The notes beneath the pieces are model-generated. The model was not told the origin of the DNA and did not search any database. It was given only the letters and a program-made list of their open reading frames with translations. A stretch of DNA of 64,000 bases from contig OZ024855.1 of assembly GCA_964017155.1 (NCBI GenBank), forward strand, positions 4,608,690-4,672,689, given 5' to 3'. Made by a program: the position numbers and the translations under genes. Of this stretch, positions 61,901 to 64,000 are shown piece after piece; position 1 is the first letter of the stretch, and each line of letters starts with the position of its first letter. The stretch comes from Oasisia sp. SBJ-2009 (lineage: Eukaryota; Annelida; Polychaeta; Sabellida; Siboglinidae).

Positions 61901-63827
61901 ATTGTATGCCAACAAAATTAGCAAAACGAAATATCGCTGTAAAAACGAAAGAGCTAGTCTCGAGAGGTGATTGGTTGTACAACTATGTGTATAAACACTT
62001 AATTCTTCAAATATTCAAAGCGGTTTTTAATCTGATGTTTCTGTATACAGCTTCGACCACTGCCTCGGCGGAAACCACTGGAACGACTGATAGCGTTTCC
62101 TCGGCAGCGACCACAGAAACAGTCGCATCAAGTACGGTCGGAGAAACAACGCAGACTGCTGAAACAACGAGCGAAGGTAAGTGACTTCCATTTCCACCTG
62201 ATAGATAGAACGCACCTCACTATAATTGGGTCAACAATTAATGTCGGTAGATGAACTAGCGGCTACACGATACATGACATGTGCGTATCGAAATATGAAA
62301 AAGTAACACGAAAGAATGACTTGCTATACGGTATGGATATGTATTCAAAGTGTTATTAGGTGTGTAAAGTGTTAAGTGTACGAACATTTGCTTGCGGCCA
62401 AACGACGATATTAAAATCATAATAGAAATGTTAGTACACATAGTACATCATTTCGTTTTTCTCAGATATGATTGAGAAGATTTTACTTGATAAACAAATA
62501 TTTTCTAGCAACCACTATATCCGCGGAGAAAACAACTGGGCCAATCGAAACCTCGACGTCAAAGGCGGCCACCGAAAGCACCGCACCAAGCACAAGCGAA
62601 GAACCGACGACATCCGTCGAATCAACGAGCGAAGGTAACATTTCTTGTTAATCGGGCTAATCAAATAATTTTTATATTTCCACGATCAACTTTAAAAAGA
62701 ATTTTTCTTTTACGACCCAAAAATGATTGAAAATTATTAATATAAATGAAACATTAATCATAAGATTATAGCTGTTTTCTAGTCGAATATCCTTGTTAAA
62801 CAGCGACTGTAGCAAGTACAACAACCGAAAACAGCACTATTTCTGAAGAAACATCTACTCCTACGCCACCTTCGACTGAATCGGTGATGACGAGTACAGT
62901 CGAATTAGAAAGTTCGACATCTACAAGTAAGATCAATCTACTCACCTACATATCACACGTTATGTATGTTGATCAGAGTTGTCCACACAATTATTTACAA
63001 TTATCTAAAAAACGCGTTTCCATGAACATTAGAAAAGCGATATCTCCACAATCTTACCGCAGCATACTCAATTTGATATAAAACGAAAAAAGAACGAGAC
63101 ATAGCTTGACAAAACTTGTGTTTTGAAACCGTGAAATTCAATGTAACAGTCACAAGGTGTTTGAGTTTGGTAACTATCAATAAATTAATAAATCGACAGT
63201 GACTTCGACTCAATCGACAGTGGAGTCTACGGAAACCACGGGTCGAGTGACGTCAACAGAAACAATCGCCTCAACTGTTGGCGAAACAACGGCGAGTCCG
63301 TCAGAGACTACTAGTGAAGGTAAAGAAGCATATATCAAAACAGTATATTTTCACATTTCAGTAATATTGTAGATTGGCTAATAATTTATGTCGGTCACCT
63401 CGAATTTTTTTATTTAGGCTAAATATTAGAAAACATTTTCCCAGCACAAAAGTACTCATTTGGAAAGAATGGAATGAAAAATTTCATTACATCACCATTG
63501 GAAAACATATGTATGTACATGTTTTGATAAAGAACTACGGACAGCAACAATATTGTATGCCAACAAAATTAGCAAAACGAAATATCGCTGTAAAAACGAA
63601 AGAGCTAGTCTCGAGAGGTGATTGGTTGTACAACTATGTGTATAAACACTTAATTCTTCAAATATTCAAAGCGGTTTTTAATCTGATGTTTCTGTATACA
63701 GCTTCGACCACTGCCTCGGCGGAAACCACTGGAACGACTGATAGCGTTTCCTCGGCAGCGACCACAGAAACAGTCGCATCAAGTACGGTCGGAGAAACAA
63801 CGCAGACTGCTGAAACAACGAGCGAAG
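10612..63827 (+). CDS. Giant secreted mucin-like Ser/Thr-rich protein gene, tandem-exon array, 3' end outside window
   Basis: The reading frame is built from about 131 small exons joined by GT-AG introns that are all phase 1: each exon starts with two bases completing a codon and ends with one base opening the next. The first exon encodes a signal peptide, so the product should enter the secretory pathway. All later exons encode Ser/Thr-rich sequence with regular Glu; a standard five-exon unit gives 207 residues, 113 of them Ser or Thr. Exons A, B, C and E mostly end in Thr-Ser-Glu-Gly. Exon A has no Lys, Arg, Pro or Cys, so the chain is acidic and a likely target for dense O-glycosylation. 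No globular domain, transmembrane segment or stop codon of the gene is seen, so the C-terminus lies beyond base 64,000. Mucin-like, matrix, adhesive or slime roles are inference from composition only. The splice model is read from sequence, without transcripts. Confidence 0.88.
10876..11027. repeat. (CA)n and AT microsatellites in intron 1
   Basis: Pure (CA)n runs from about 10886 to 10949 and is followed by TATG/TA repeats to about 11027. Both lie between the signal-peptide exon and exon 2. Confidence 0.95.
11065..11142 (+). CDS. Exon 2 of the mucin-like gene
   Basis: This 78-bp exon is flanked by an acceptor (attaatgcag) and a donor (gtaaac). With the T left over from exon 1 it opens with Phe-Phe-Asp-Asn-Ser and ends in Trp-Thr-Ser-Glu-Thr-Thr-Ser-Glu-Gly, the same terminal motif as the array exons. 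It probably spans the signal-peptide cleavage region and the mature N-terminus. It contains the gene's only visible Trp. It is phase 1 at both ends. Confidence 0.75.
11675..11773 (+). CDS. Exon 3, diverged and shortened A-type exon
   Basis: Acceptor tttatcag and donor gtaagtgg bound a 99-bp, phase 1-1 exon. It starts with the A-type CTTCGA and shares Thr-Gly-Thr-Thr-Glu, Thr-Val-Gly-Glu and Val-Glu-Thr-Thr-Ser-Glu-Gly with exon A, but lacks nine internal codons and is more diverged. The upstream intron keeps the caaggcggcttttaatctgg block seen before other A exons, so this is an old edge copy of the array unit. Confidence 0.75.
12055..12180 (+). CDS. C-type exon of the 5' edge
   Basis: A 126-bp phase 1-1 exon lies between ttttgtag and gtaacatttc. 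It encodes the C-type sequence with conserved Ala-Thr-Thr-Ile-Ser, Lys-Thr-Thr-Gly and Val-Glu-Ser-Thr-Ser-Glu-Gly but with several substitutions (Glu-Glu-Lys, Ser-Arg-Ser, Glu-Leu-Thr) not found in the array interior. Confidence 0.8.
12350..12472 (+). CDS. D-type exon of the 5' edge
   Basis: A 123-bp exon lies between gttaaacag and gtaagatc, phase 1 at both ends. It opens with Glu instead of Ala and otherwise follows the D pattern (Thr-Glu-Lys-Ser-Thr-Ile-Ser-Glu-Glu, then Thr-Pro-Thr-Pro-Pro). The expected E exon is absent after it: the D-downstream intron runs directly into the intron that normally precedes exon A, so an E-containing segment has been deleted. Confidence 0.8.
12801..12929 (+). 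CDS. A-type exon of the 5' edge, one codon longer
   Basis: The acceptor is tttctgtag, and the exon starts CTGCTTCGACC, one codon more than the interior copies (129 bp instead of 126), still phase 1-1. The donor is gtaagtg. It differs from the interior A exon at several residues (Ser-Glu-Glu-Thr, Glu-Ser-Val-Thr, Thr-Met-Ser-Glu). It is followed directly by a C exon with no B, which suggests that a single A-type exon was the ancestral arrangement. Confidence 0.75.
13254..13379 (+). CDS. C-type exon of the 5' edge
   Basis: A 126-bp phase 1-1 exon lies between actttctag and gtaacatttc. It is close to the interior C exon but has Ser-Gly-Ser-Thr-Glu near its start and Thr-Thr-Glu-Gly at its end. 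Confidence 0.8.
13548..13670 (+). CDS. D-type exon of the 5' edge with a rare Cys
   Basis: A 123-bp phase 1-1 exon lies between gttaaacag and gtaagatcc. It encodes Thr-Val-Ala-Cys-Thr where other copies have Ser, the only Cys I noticed in the repeat exons. Thr-Pro-Met-Pro replaces the Thr-Pro-Thr-Pro of the interior. Confidence 0.8.
13923..14032 (+). pseudogene. Truncated E-type exon fused to intron sequence
   Basis: The acceptor (aaatcgacag) and most of an E exon are intact, but after Ser-Pro-Ser-Glu-Thr the sequence jumps to attatataattgggtcaac, which belongs to the intron after exon B. The Ser-Glu-Gly end and the donor are missing, and reading through meets a TAA a few codons later. A deletion removed the exon end together with the E-A intron and the A/B exons. 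The copy is probably skipped; skipping from the D exon at 13670 to the next C exon keeps the frame. Confidence 0.7.
14325..14450 (+). CDS. C-type exon
   Basis: A 126-bp phase 1-1 exon lies between attttctag and gtaacatttc, identical in protein to the interior C consensus (Ile-Ser-Ala-Glu-Lys-Thr-Thr-Gly-Pro-Ile near its start). Confidence 0.82.
14620..14742 (+). CDS. D-type exon with destroyed splice donor
   Basis: The acceptor (gttaaacag) and the D coding sequence are intact, but the donor that reads GTAAGATC in other copies reads GAAAGATC here (14743). With GT changed to GA this exon cannot be spliced normally. The likely result is skipping, which is frame-neutral. Read-through would add about 50 residues of intron-encoded sequence and stop at 14896. 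Confidence 0.65.
15016..15135 (+). CDS. E-type exon before the regular array
   Basis: A 120-bp phase 1-1 exon lies between aaatcgacag and gtaaataag. It has Lys in place of Gln (Thr-Ser-Thr-Lys-Ser-Thr) and the Ser-Thr-Ala-Gly-Glu version of the central motif. Confidence 0.8.
15518..17061 (+). CDS. Array unit 1 (exons A-B-C-D-E)
   Basis: Exons: A 15518-15643, B 15793-15918, C 16251-16376, D 16546-16668, E 16942-17061, all with AG acceptors and GT donors. B has Leu for Ser after Ser-Val-Ser; C has Ala for Thr (Pro-Thr-Ala-Ser-Val); D has Phe for Ile (Ser-Thr-Phe-Ser-Glu); E carries the Leu-Gly-Glu version. The C and D variants recur in unit 11, which is the counterpart of this unit in the 20.7-kb duplication. 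Confidence 0.85.
17434..19671 (+). CDS. Array unit 2 (A-B-C-D-E) with LINE in D-E intron
   Basis: Exons: A 17434-17559, B 17709-17834, C 18167-18292, D 18462-18584, E 19552-19671. The D-E intron is 967 bp instead of 273 bp because it contains a minus-strand retrotransposon fragment. All splice sites of the unit are intact, so the insertion should be spliced out. Confidence 0.85.
18711..19398 (-). mobile_element. 5'-truncated non-LTR retrotransposon (LINE) fragment, copy 1
   Basis: A 688-bp element sits in the D-E intron of unit 2, on the minus strand. It is flanked by a 6-bp target-site duplication CACAAT (18705-18710 and 19399-19404). Its 3' end is an (ATTC)n tail, seen on the plus strand as gaatgaatgaatgaatg. 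The open frame 18961-19398 (minus) encodes the C-terminal part of a LINE reverse-transcriptase polyprotein, with motifs common at that end: WGNTYPSRV, LLQKKAIRII, YDTRQS and an LP-x-x-x-x-FKKSLK-like tail. Its clade (CR1, L2 or Jockey-like) is not resolved. The 5' part is missing, so it cannot mobilise itself. Confidence 0.8.
20044..21587 (+). CDS. Array unit 3 (A-B-C-D-E)
   Basis: Exons: A 20044-20169, B 20319-20444, C 20777-20902, D 21072-21194, E 21468-21587. E starts with AG instead of TG after its acceptor, so the D/E junction codon becomes Lys instead of Met. The acceptor of B reads ttcagttgcag rather than ttctgttgcag. Confidence 0.85.
21888..22277 (-). mobile_element. 390-bp retroelement insertion (SINE-like or truncated LINE end), copy 1
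   Basis: It lies in the E-A intron before exon A of unit 4, flanked by a 12-bp direct repeat gtgattggttgt (21876-21887 and 22278-22289). On the minus strand its 3' end is an (ATG)n tail, adjacent to a small stem-loop (21907-21911 pairing with 21915-21919). Its other end holds two adjacent palindromic motifs (22237-22252 and 22254-22269; core aggtattgcaatacct). No A or B box was recognised. A minus-strand open frame (22017-22247) may be a remnant of a LINE 3' region. Family not identified. Confidence 0.75.
22362..23905 (+). CDS. Array unit 4 (A-B-C-D-E), preceded by a 390-bp insertion
   Basis: Exons: A 22362-22487, B 22637-22762, C 23095-23220, D 23390-23512, E 23786-23905. A has Gly for Glu (Gly-Thr-Thr-Gly-Ser-Val), shared with units 6 and 14, which carry the same upstream insertion. 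C has Pro-Thr-Thr with a ccc-acg change at the Glu-Glu-Pro site. Confidence 0.85.
24278..25821 (+). CDS. Array unit 5 (A-B-C-D-E)
   Basis: Exons: A 24278-24403, B 24553-24678, C 25011-25136, D 25306-25428, E 25702-25821. C has Ser for Thr at its second full codon. Other exons match the consensus, with the Leu-Gly-Glu form of E. Confidence 0.85.
26122..26511 (-). mobile_element. 390-bp retroelement insertion, copy 2
   Basis: It has the same insertion point, 12-bp flanking repeat and internal sequence as copy 1, 4,234 bp further on, in the intron before exon A of unit 6. Identity of position and flanks shows it was copied with its host unit. Confidence 0.75.
26596..28139 (+). CDS. Array unit 6 (A-B-C-D-E), preceded by a 390-bp insertion
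   Basis: Exons: A 26596-26721, B 26871-26996, C 27329-27454, D 27624-27746, E 28020-28139. A has the Gly-Ser variant of units 4 and 14. The segment with the insertion and the A-B exons lies 4,234 bp from its near-identical counterpart in unit 4, so unit 6 was copied from unit 4 or the reverse. The E donor is GTAAGG. Confidence 0.85.
28522..30065 (+). CDS. Array unit 7 (A-B-C-D-E)
   Basis: Exons: A 28522-28647, B 28797-28922, C 29255-29380, D 29550-29672, E 29946-30065. The protein sequence is consensus, with the Leu-Gly-Glu form of E. The upstream intron carries the longer form with the extra 10 bp. Confidence 0.85.
30448..31991 (+). CDS. Array unit 8 (A-B-C-D-E)
   Basis: Exons: A 30448-30573, B 30723-30848, C 31181-31306, D 31476-31598, E 31872-31991. 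B has Thr and Phe (Val-Ala-Thr-Ser-Thr-Phe-Gly-Glu); E has Pro for Arg (Thr-Gly-Pro-Val) and Ala-Gly-Glu. The same substitutions occur in unit 9, showing a recent single-unit duplication. Confidence 0.85.
32364..33907 (+). CDS. Array unit 9 (A-B-C-D-E), near copy of unit 8
   Basis: Exons: A 32364-32489, B 32639-32764, C 33097-33222, D 33392-33514, E 33788-33907. It shares with unit 8 the Phe variant of B, the Pro variant of E and several intron variants (such as the agttatccagac form after D), at an exact 1,916-bp offset. Confidence 0.85.
34280..35823 (+). CDS. Array unit 10 (A-B-C-D-E)
   Basis: Exons: A 34280-34405, B 34555-34680, C 35013-35138, D 35308-35430, E 35704-35823. A has two Thr-to-Ile changes (Ser-Thr-Ile-Ala and Ala-Ala-Thr-Ile-Glu) and the donor GTACGT in place of GTAAGT. 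The D donor is GTAAGG. Confidence 0.84.
36202..37745 (+). CDS. Array unit 11 (A-B-C-D-E)
   Basis: Exons: A 36202-36327, B 36477-36602, C 36935-37060, D 37230-37352, E 37626-37745. The intron before A has lost 4 bp (cacttcttca against cacttacttcttca), and the acceptor region reads tctgaatacag. B has Phe for Val; C has the Ala variant and D the Phe variant of unit 1. The 20.7-kb duplication begins inside this unit, about 36.68 kb. Confidence 0.84.
38118..40355 (+). CDS. Array unit 12 (A-B-C-D-E) with LINE, duplicate of unit 2
   Basis: Exons: A 38118-38243, B 38393-38518, C 38851-38976, D 39146-39268, E 40236-40355. Every exon lies exactly 20,684 bp after its unit 2 counterpart, and the D-E intron contains the same retrotransposon fragment at the same base. 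One visible difference is cgctttt for cgcgttt just upstream of the insertion. Confidence 0.85.
39395..40082 (-). mobile_element. 5'-truncated LINE fragment, copy 2
   Basis: It matches the element at 18711-19398 at a 20,684-bp offset, with the same truncation point, the same (ATTC)n tail and the same CACAAT target-site duplication (39389-39394, 40083-40088). It therefore arrived with the segmental duplication and not by new insertion. The reverse-transcriptase fragment (39645-40082, minus) reads identically to copy 1. Confidence 0.8.
40728..42271 (+). CDS. Array unit 13 (A-B-C-D-E), duplicate of unit 3
   Basis: Exons: A 40728-40853, B 41003-41128, C 41461-41586, D 41756-41878, E 42152-42271. 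It lies 20,684 bp after unit 3 and differs from it at the E start, where the consensus TG (Met at the junction) is present instead of AG. Confidence 0.85.
42572..42961 (-). mobile_element. 390-bp retroelement insertion, copy 3
   Basis: Counterpart of copy 1 at the 20,684-bp offset, before exon A of unit 14, with identical flanking repeats. Confidence 0.75.
43046..44589 (+). CDS. Array unit 14 (A-B-C-D-E), preceded by a 390-bp insertion
   Basis: Exons: A 43046-43171, B 43321-43446, C 43779-43904, D 44074-44196, E 44470-44589. It is the counterpart of unit 4 up to about 43.87 kb, where the long duplication ends inside exon C. E has an extra Thr-Thr-Thr-Thr-Pro pattern and the Ala-Gly-Glu form, unlike unit 4. 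Confidence 0.85.
44972..46515 (+). CDS. Array unit 15 (A-B-C-D-E)
   Basis: Exons: A 44972-45097, B 45247-45372, C 45705-45830, D 46000-46122, E 46396-46515. B has Val for Ala near its end; C has Phe for Ile (Gly-Pro-Phe-Glu) and Ala for Thr (Glu-Ser-Ala-Ser-Glu), and its acceptor is ttatag. E has the Ala-Gly-Glu form. Confidence 0.85.
46898..48442 (+). CDS. Array unit 16 (A-B-C-D-E)
   Basis: Exons: A 46898-47023, B 47173-47298, C 47632-47757, D 47927-48049, E 48323-48442. This is the first unit with the tttttgtcag single-base insertion in the B-C intron. A has Thr for Ala (Ser-Ala-Thr-Thr); C has Arg for Ser (Pro-Arg-Thr-Ser); D has Lys-Arg for Lys-Ser; E has His for Gln and the Val-Gly-Glu form. 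Confidence 0.85.
48827..50371 (+). CDS. Array unit 17 (A-B-C-D-E), E donor lost
   Basis: Exons: A 48827-48952, B 49102-49227, C 49561-49686, D 49856-49978, E 50252-50371. C has Leu for Ser (Glu-Thr-Leu-Thr); D has Asn for Lys. The base pair after exon E reads AT (GAAGATAAAG) instead of GT (GAAGGTAAAG), so the E donor is destroyed. Exon E here is probably skipped; D spliced to the next A stays in frame (junction codon ACT, Thr). Confidence 0.82.
50756..52300 (+). CDS. Array unit 18 (A-B-C-D-E)
   Basis: Exons: A 50756-50881, B 51031-51156, C 51490-51615, D 51785-51907, E 52181-52300. A has Ser for Thr (Ala-Ser-Thr-Ser-Ala); the C acceptor is attttgtag; D has Lys-Arg; E has His for Gln, with an intact donor. 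Confidence 0.85.
52685..54229 (+). CDS. Array unit 19 (A-B-C-D-E), copy of unit 17, E donor lost
   Basis: Exons: A 52685-52810, B 52960-53085, C 53419-53544, D 53714-53836, E 54110-54229. Each lies 3,858 bp after unit 17 and carries the same Leu in C, Asn in D and GT-to-AT donor loss after E (54230). Confidence 0.82.
54614..56158 (+). CDS. Array unit 20 (A-B-C-D-E), copy of unit 18
   Basis: Exons: A 54614-54739, B 54889-55014, C 55348-55473, D 55643-55765, E 56039-56158. Each lies 3,858 bp after unit 18, with the same Ser in A, tttgtag acceptor before C, Lys-Arg in D and His in E. Confidence 0.85.
56543..57812 (+). CDS. Array unit 21 (A-C-D-E), B missing, E donor lost
   Basis: Exons: A 56543-56668, C 57002-57127, D 57297-57419, E 57693-57812. 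The sequence upstream of the first exon is A-type (tatacag acceptor), but the intron after it is B-type (ccaactgatagatagaacg), so 275 bp, exactly one A-to-B spacing, has been removed by recombination. D opens with TG (Val) instead of CG (Ala). The E donor is AT instead of GT (57813). Confidence 0.82.
58197..59740 (+). CDS. Array unit 22 (A-B-C-D-E), E donor lost
   Basis: Exons: A 58197-58322, B 58472-58597, C 58930-59055, D 59225-59347, E 59621-59740. A has Ser for Thr as in units 18 and 20; D has Lys-Arg. The E donor is AT instead of GT (59741). The sequence before E has the caatacactaat variant shared with unit 21. Confidence 0.82.
60125..61668 (+). CDS. Array unit 23 (A-B-C-D-E)
   Basis: Exons: A 60125-60250, B 60400-60525, C 60858-60983, D 61153-61275, E 61549-61668. 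Three charge-changing variants are concentrated here: B ends Thr-Ser-Lys-Gly instead of Thr-Ser-Glu-Gly, and C has Lys for Glu (Pro-Ile-Lys-Thr) and Ser for Pro (Glu-Glu-Ser-Thr). All donors are intact. Confidence 0.85.
62051..63319 (+). CDS. Array unit 24 (A-C-D-E), B missing
   Basis: Exons: A 62051-62176, C 62509-62634, D 62804-62926, E 63200-63319. B is lost by the same 275-bp A/B recombination type as in unit 21, but the junction differs (ccacctgatagatag), so it looks like an independent event. A has Asp for Glu (Thr-Thr-Asp-Ser); C has Lys for Thr (Thr-Ser-Lys-Ala-Ala); D has Asn for Lys. Confidence 0.84.
63702..63827 (+). CDS. Array unit 25, exon A only (window ends in following intron)
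   Basis: A is intact with acceptor tatacag and donor gtaagtg. It has the same Asp variant and the same fused A/B downstream intron as unit 24, so unit 25 is a recent copy of unit 24 that also lacks B. The window ends 173 bp into the following intron, and nothing indicates that the array is finished. Confidence 0.84.
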
Positions 63828-64000
63828 GTAAGTGACTTCCATTTCCACCTGATAGATAGAACGCACCTCACTATAATTGGGTCAACAATTAATGTCGGTA
63901 GATGAACTAGCGGCTACACGATACATGGCATGTGGGTATCGAAATATGAAAAAGTAACACGAAAGAATGACTTGCTATACGGTATGGATATGTATTCAAA

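Larger units (their letters stand above)
15518..63827 (+). repeat. Tandem array of about 1.92-kb five-exon units (24 complete plus one started)
   Basis: Exon A recurs at spacings of 1,916-1,929 bp. Exceptions are explained: 2,610 bp where a 694-bp LINE insertion is present, 2,318 bp where a 402-bp insertion is present, and about 1,651-1,654 bp where exon B has been lost. Standard intron sizes are A-B 149 bp, B-C 332 bp, C-D 169 bp, D-E 273 bp and E-A about 372-385 bp. Introns and exons are similarly conserved. Main length polymorphisms are a 10-bp segment in the E-A intron (cacataattactcatttgg against cacatttgg), single-base indels such as the tttttgtcag form in the B-C intron, and a 4-bp deletion before exon A of unit 11. 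Confidence 0.95.

Noticed and set aside
14700..63081. Repeated 65-codon frame starting in exon D and running into the next intron
   Set aside because: It passes through the strong gtaagatc donor. Only the copy at 14,743, where the donor is mutated, could be read this way.
15518..63827. Interpretation as a CRISPR array or as non-coding satellite DNA
   Set aside because: Repeat units are 1.9 kb with no spacer pattern, and they contain conserved phase-1 exons with GT-AG signals behind a signal-peptide exon.
11065..63827. Thr-Ser-Glu-Gly exon ends as glycosaminoglycan attachment sites
   Set aside because: Attachment normally needs Ser directly followed by Gly; here Glu intervenes, so the motif is not supported.
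17241..63835. Repeated plus-strand 108-153-codon frames entering exon A from the upstream intron
   Set aside because: They contain the tatacag acceptor inside, and in many units the intron part is closed by a TGA (gattgattg instead of gattggttg). They are intron read-through.
15742..63866. Repeated minus-strand open frames of 61-71 codons over exons A, B and the B-C intron
   Set aside because: They are antisense readings of Ser/Thr-rich exons that happen to lack stops. They recur only because the unit recurs, and they cross the plus-strand splice sites.

Overview
This is animal (eukaryotic) nuclear DNA, most likely from a marine or other invertebrate. It has no bacterial gene organisation. 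It contains long AT, CA, ACGC and ACCC microsatellites, a tRNA-derived SINE, non-LTR retrotransposon pieces, and a gene split into more than 100 tiny exons with GT-AG introns. The phylum cannot be fixed from sequence alone.

Bases 1 to about 10,500 are repeat-rich DNA with no confidently recognisable gene. They hold microsatellites, an 11-bp minisatellite, a tRNA-derived SINE on the minus strand (about 3930-4265), a weak minus-strand ORF (2239-2523), two successive ORFs (5960-6591), and a weak three-exon candidate gene (6965-7125, 7893-8051, 8801-9055) whose exons are mutually phase-compatible.

From 10,612 to the right edge the window is one enormous plus-strand gene, open at its 3' end. A short first exon encodes a secretory signal peptide (10612-10657). 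It is followed by a diverged 5' set of exons (11065-15135) and then by 24 complete tandem units plus the start of a 25th (15518-63827). A standard unit is 1,916-1,929 bp and carries five exons, called here A (126 bp), B (126 bp), C (126 bp), D (123 bp) and E (120 bp). Together they encode 207 residues, of which about 55 percent are Ser or Thr, with regular Glu, little Pro and essentially no Cys. Every intron is phase 1, so exons and whole units can be gained, lost or skipped without changing frame. I count about 131 exons or exon remnants in the window, with a coding capacity of roughly 5,300 residues. The product is best described as a secreted, mucin-like, Ser/Thr/Glu-rich giant protein; I do not recognise a named orthologue.

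The array shows its history. Introns are as conserved as exons, which points to recent homogenisation. A 7.2-kb block (about 16.0-23.2 kb) recurs almost unchanged 20,684 bp downstream and carries its LINE and SINE-like insertions with it. A two-unit block recurs at a 3,858-bp offset in 48.8-56.5 kb. Three units have lost one exon by A/B recombination. Several exons have lost splice donors or been truncated, and the all-phase-1 design should tolerate this through skipping.
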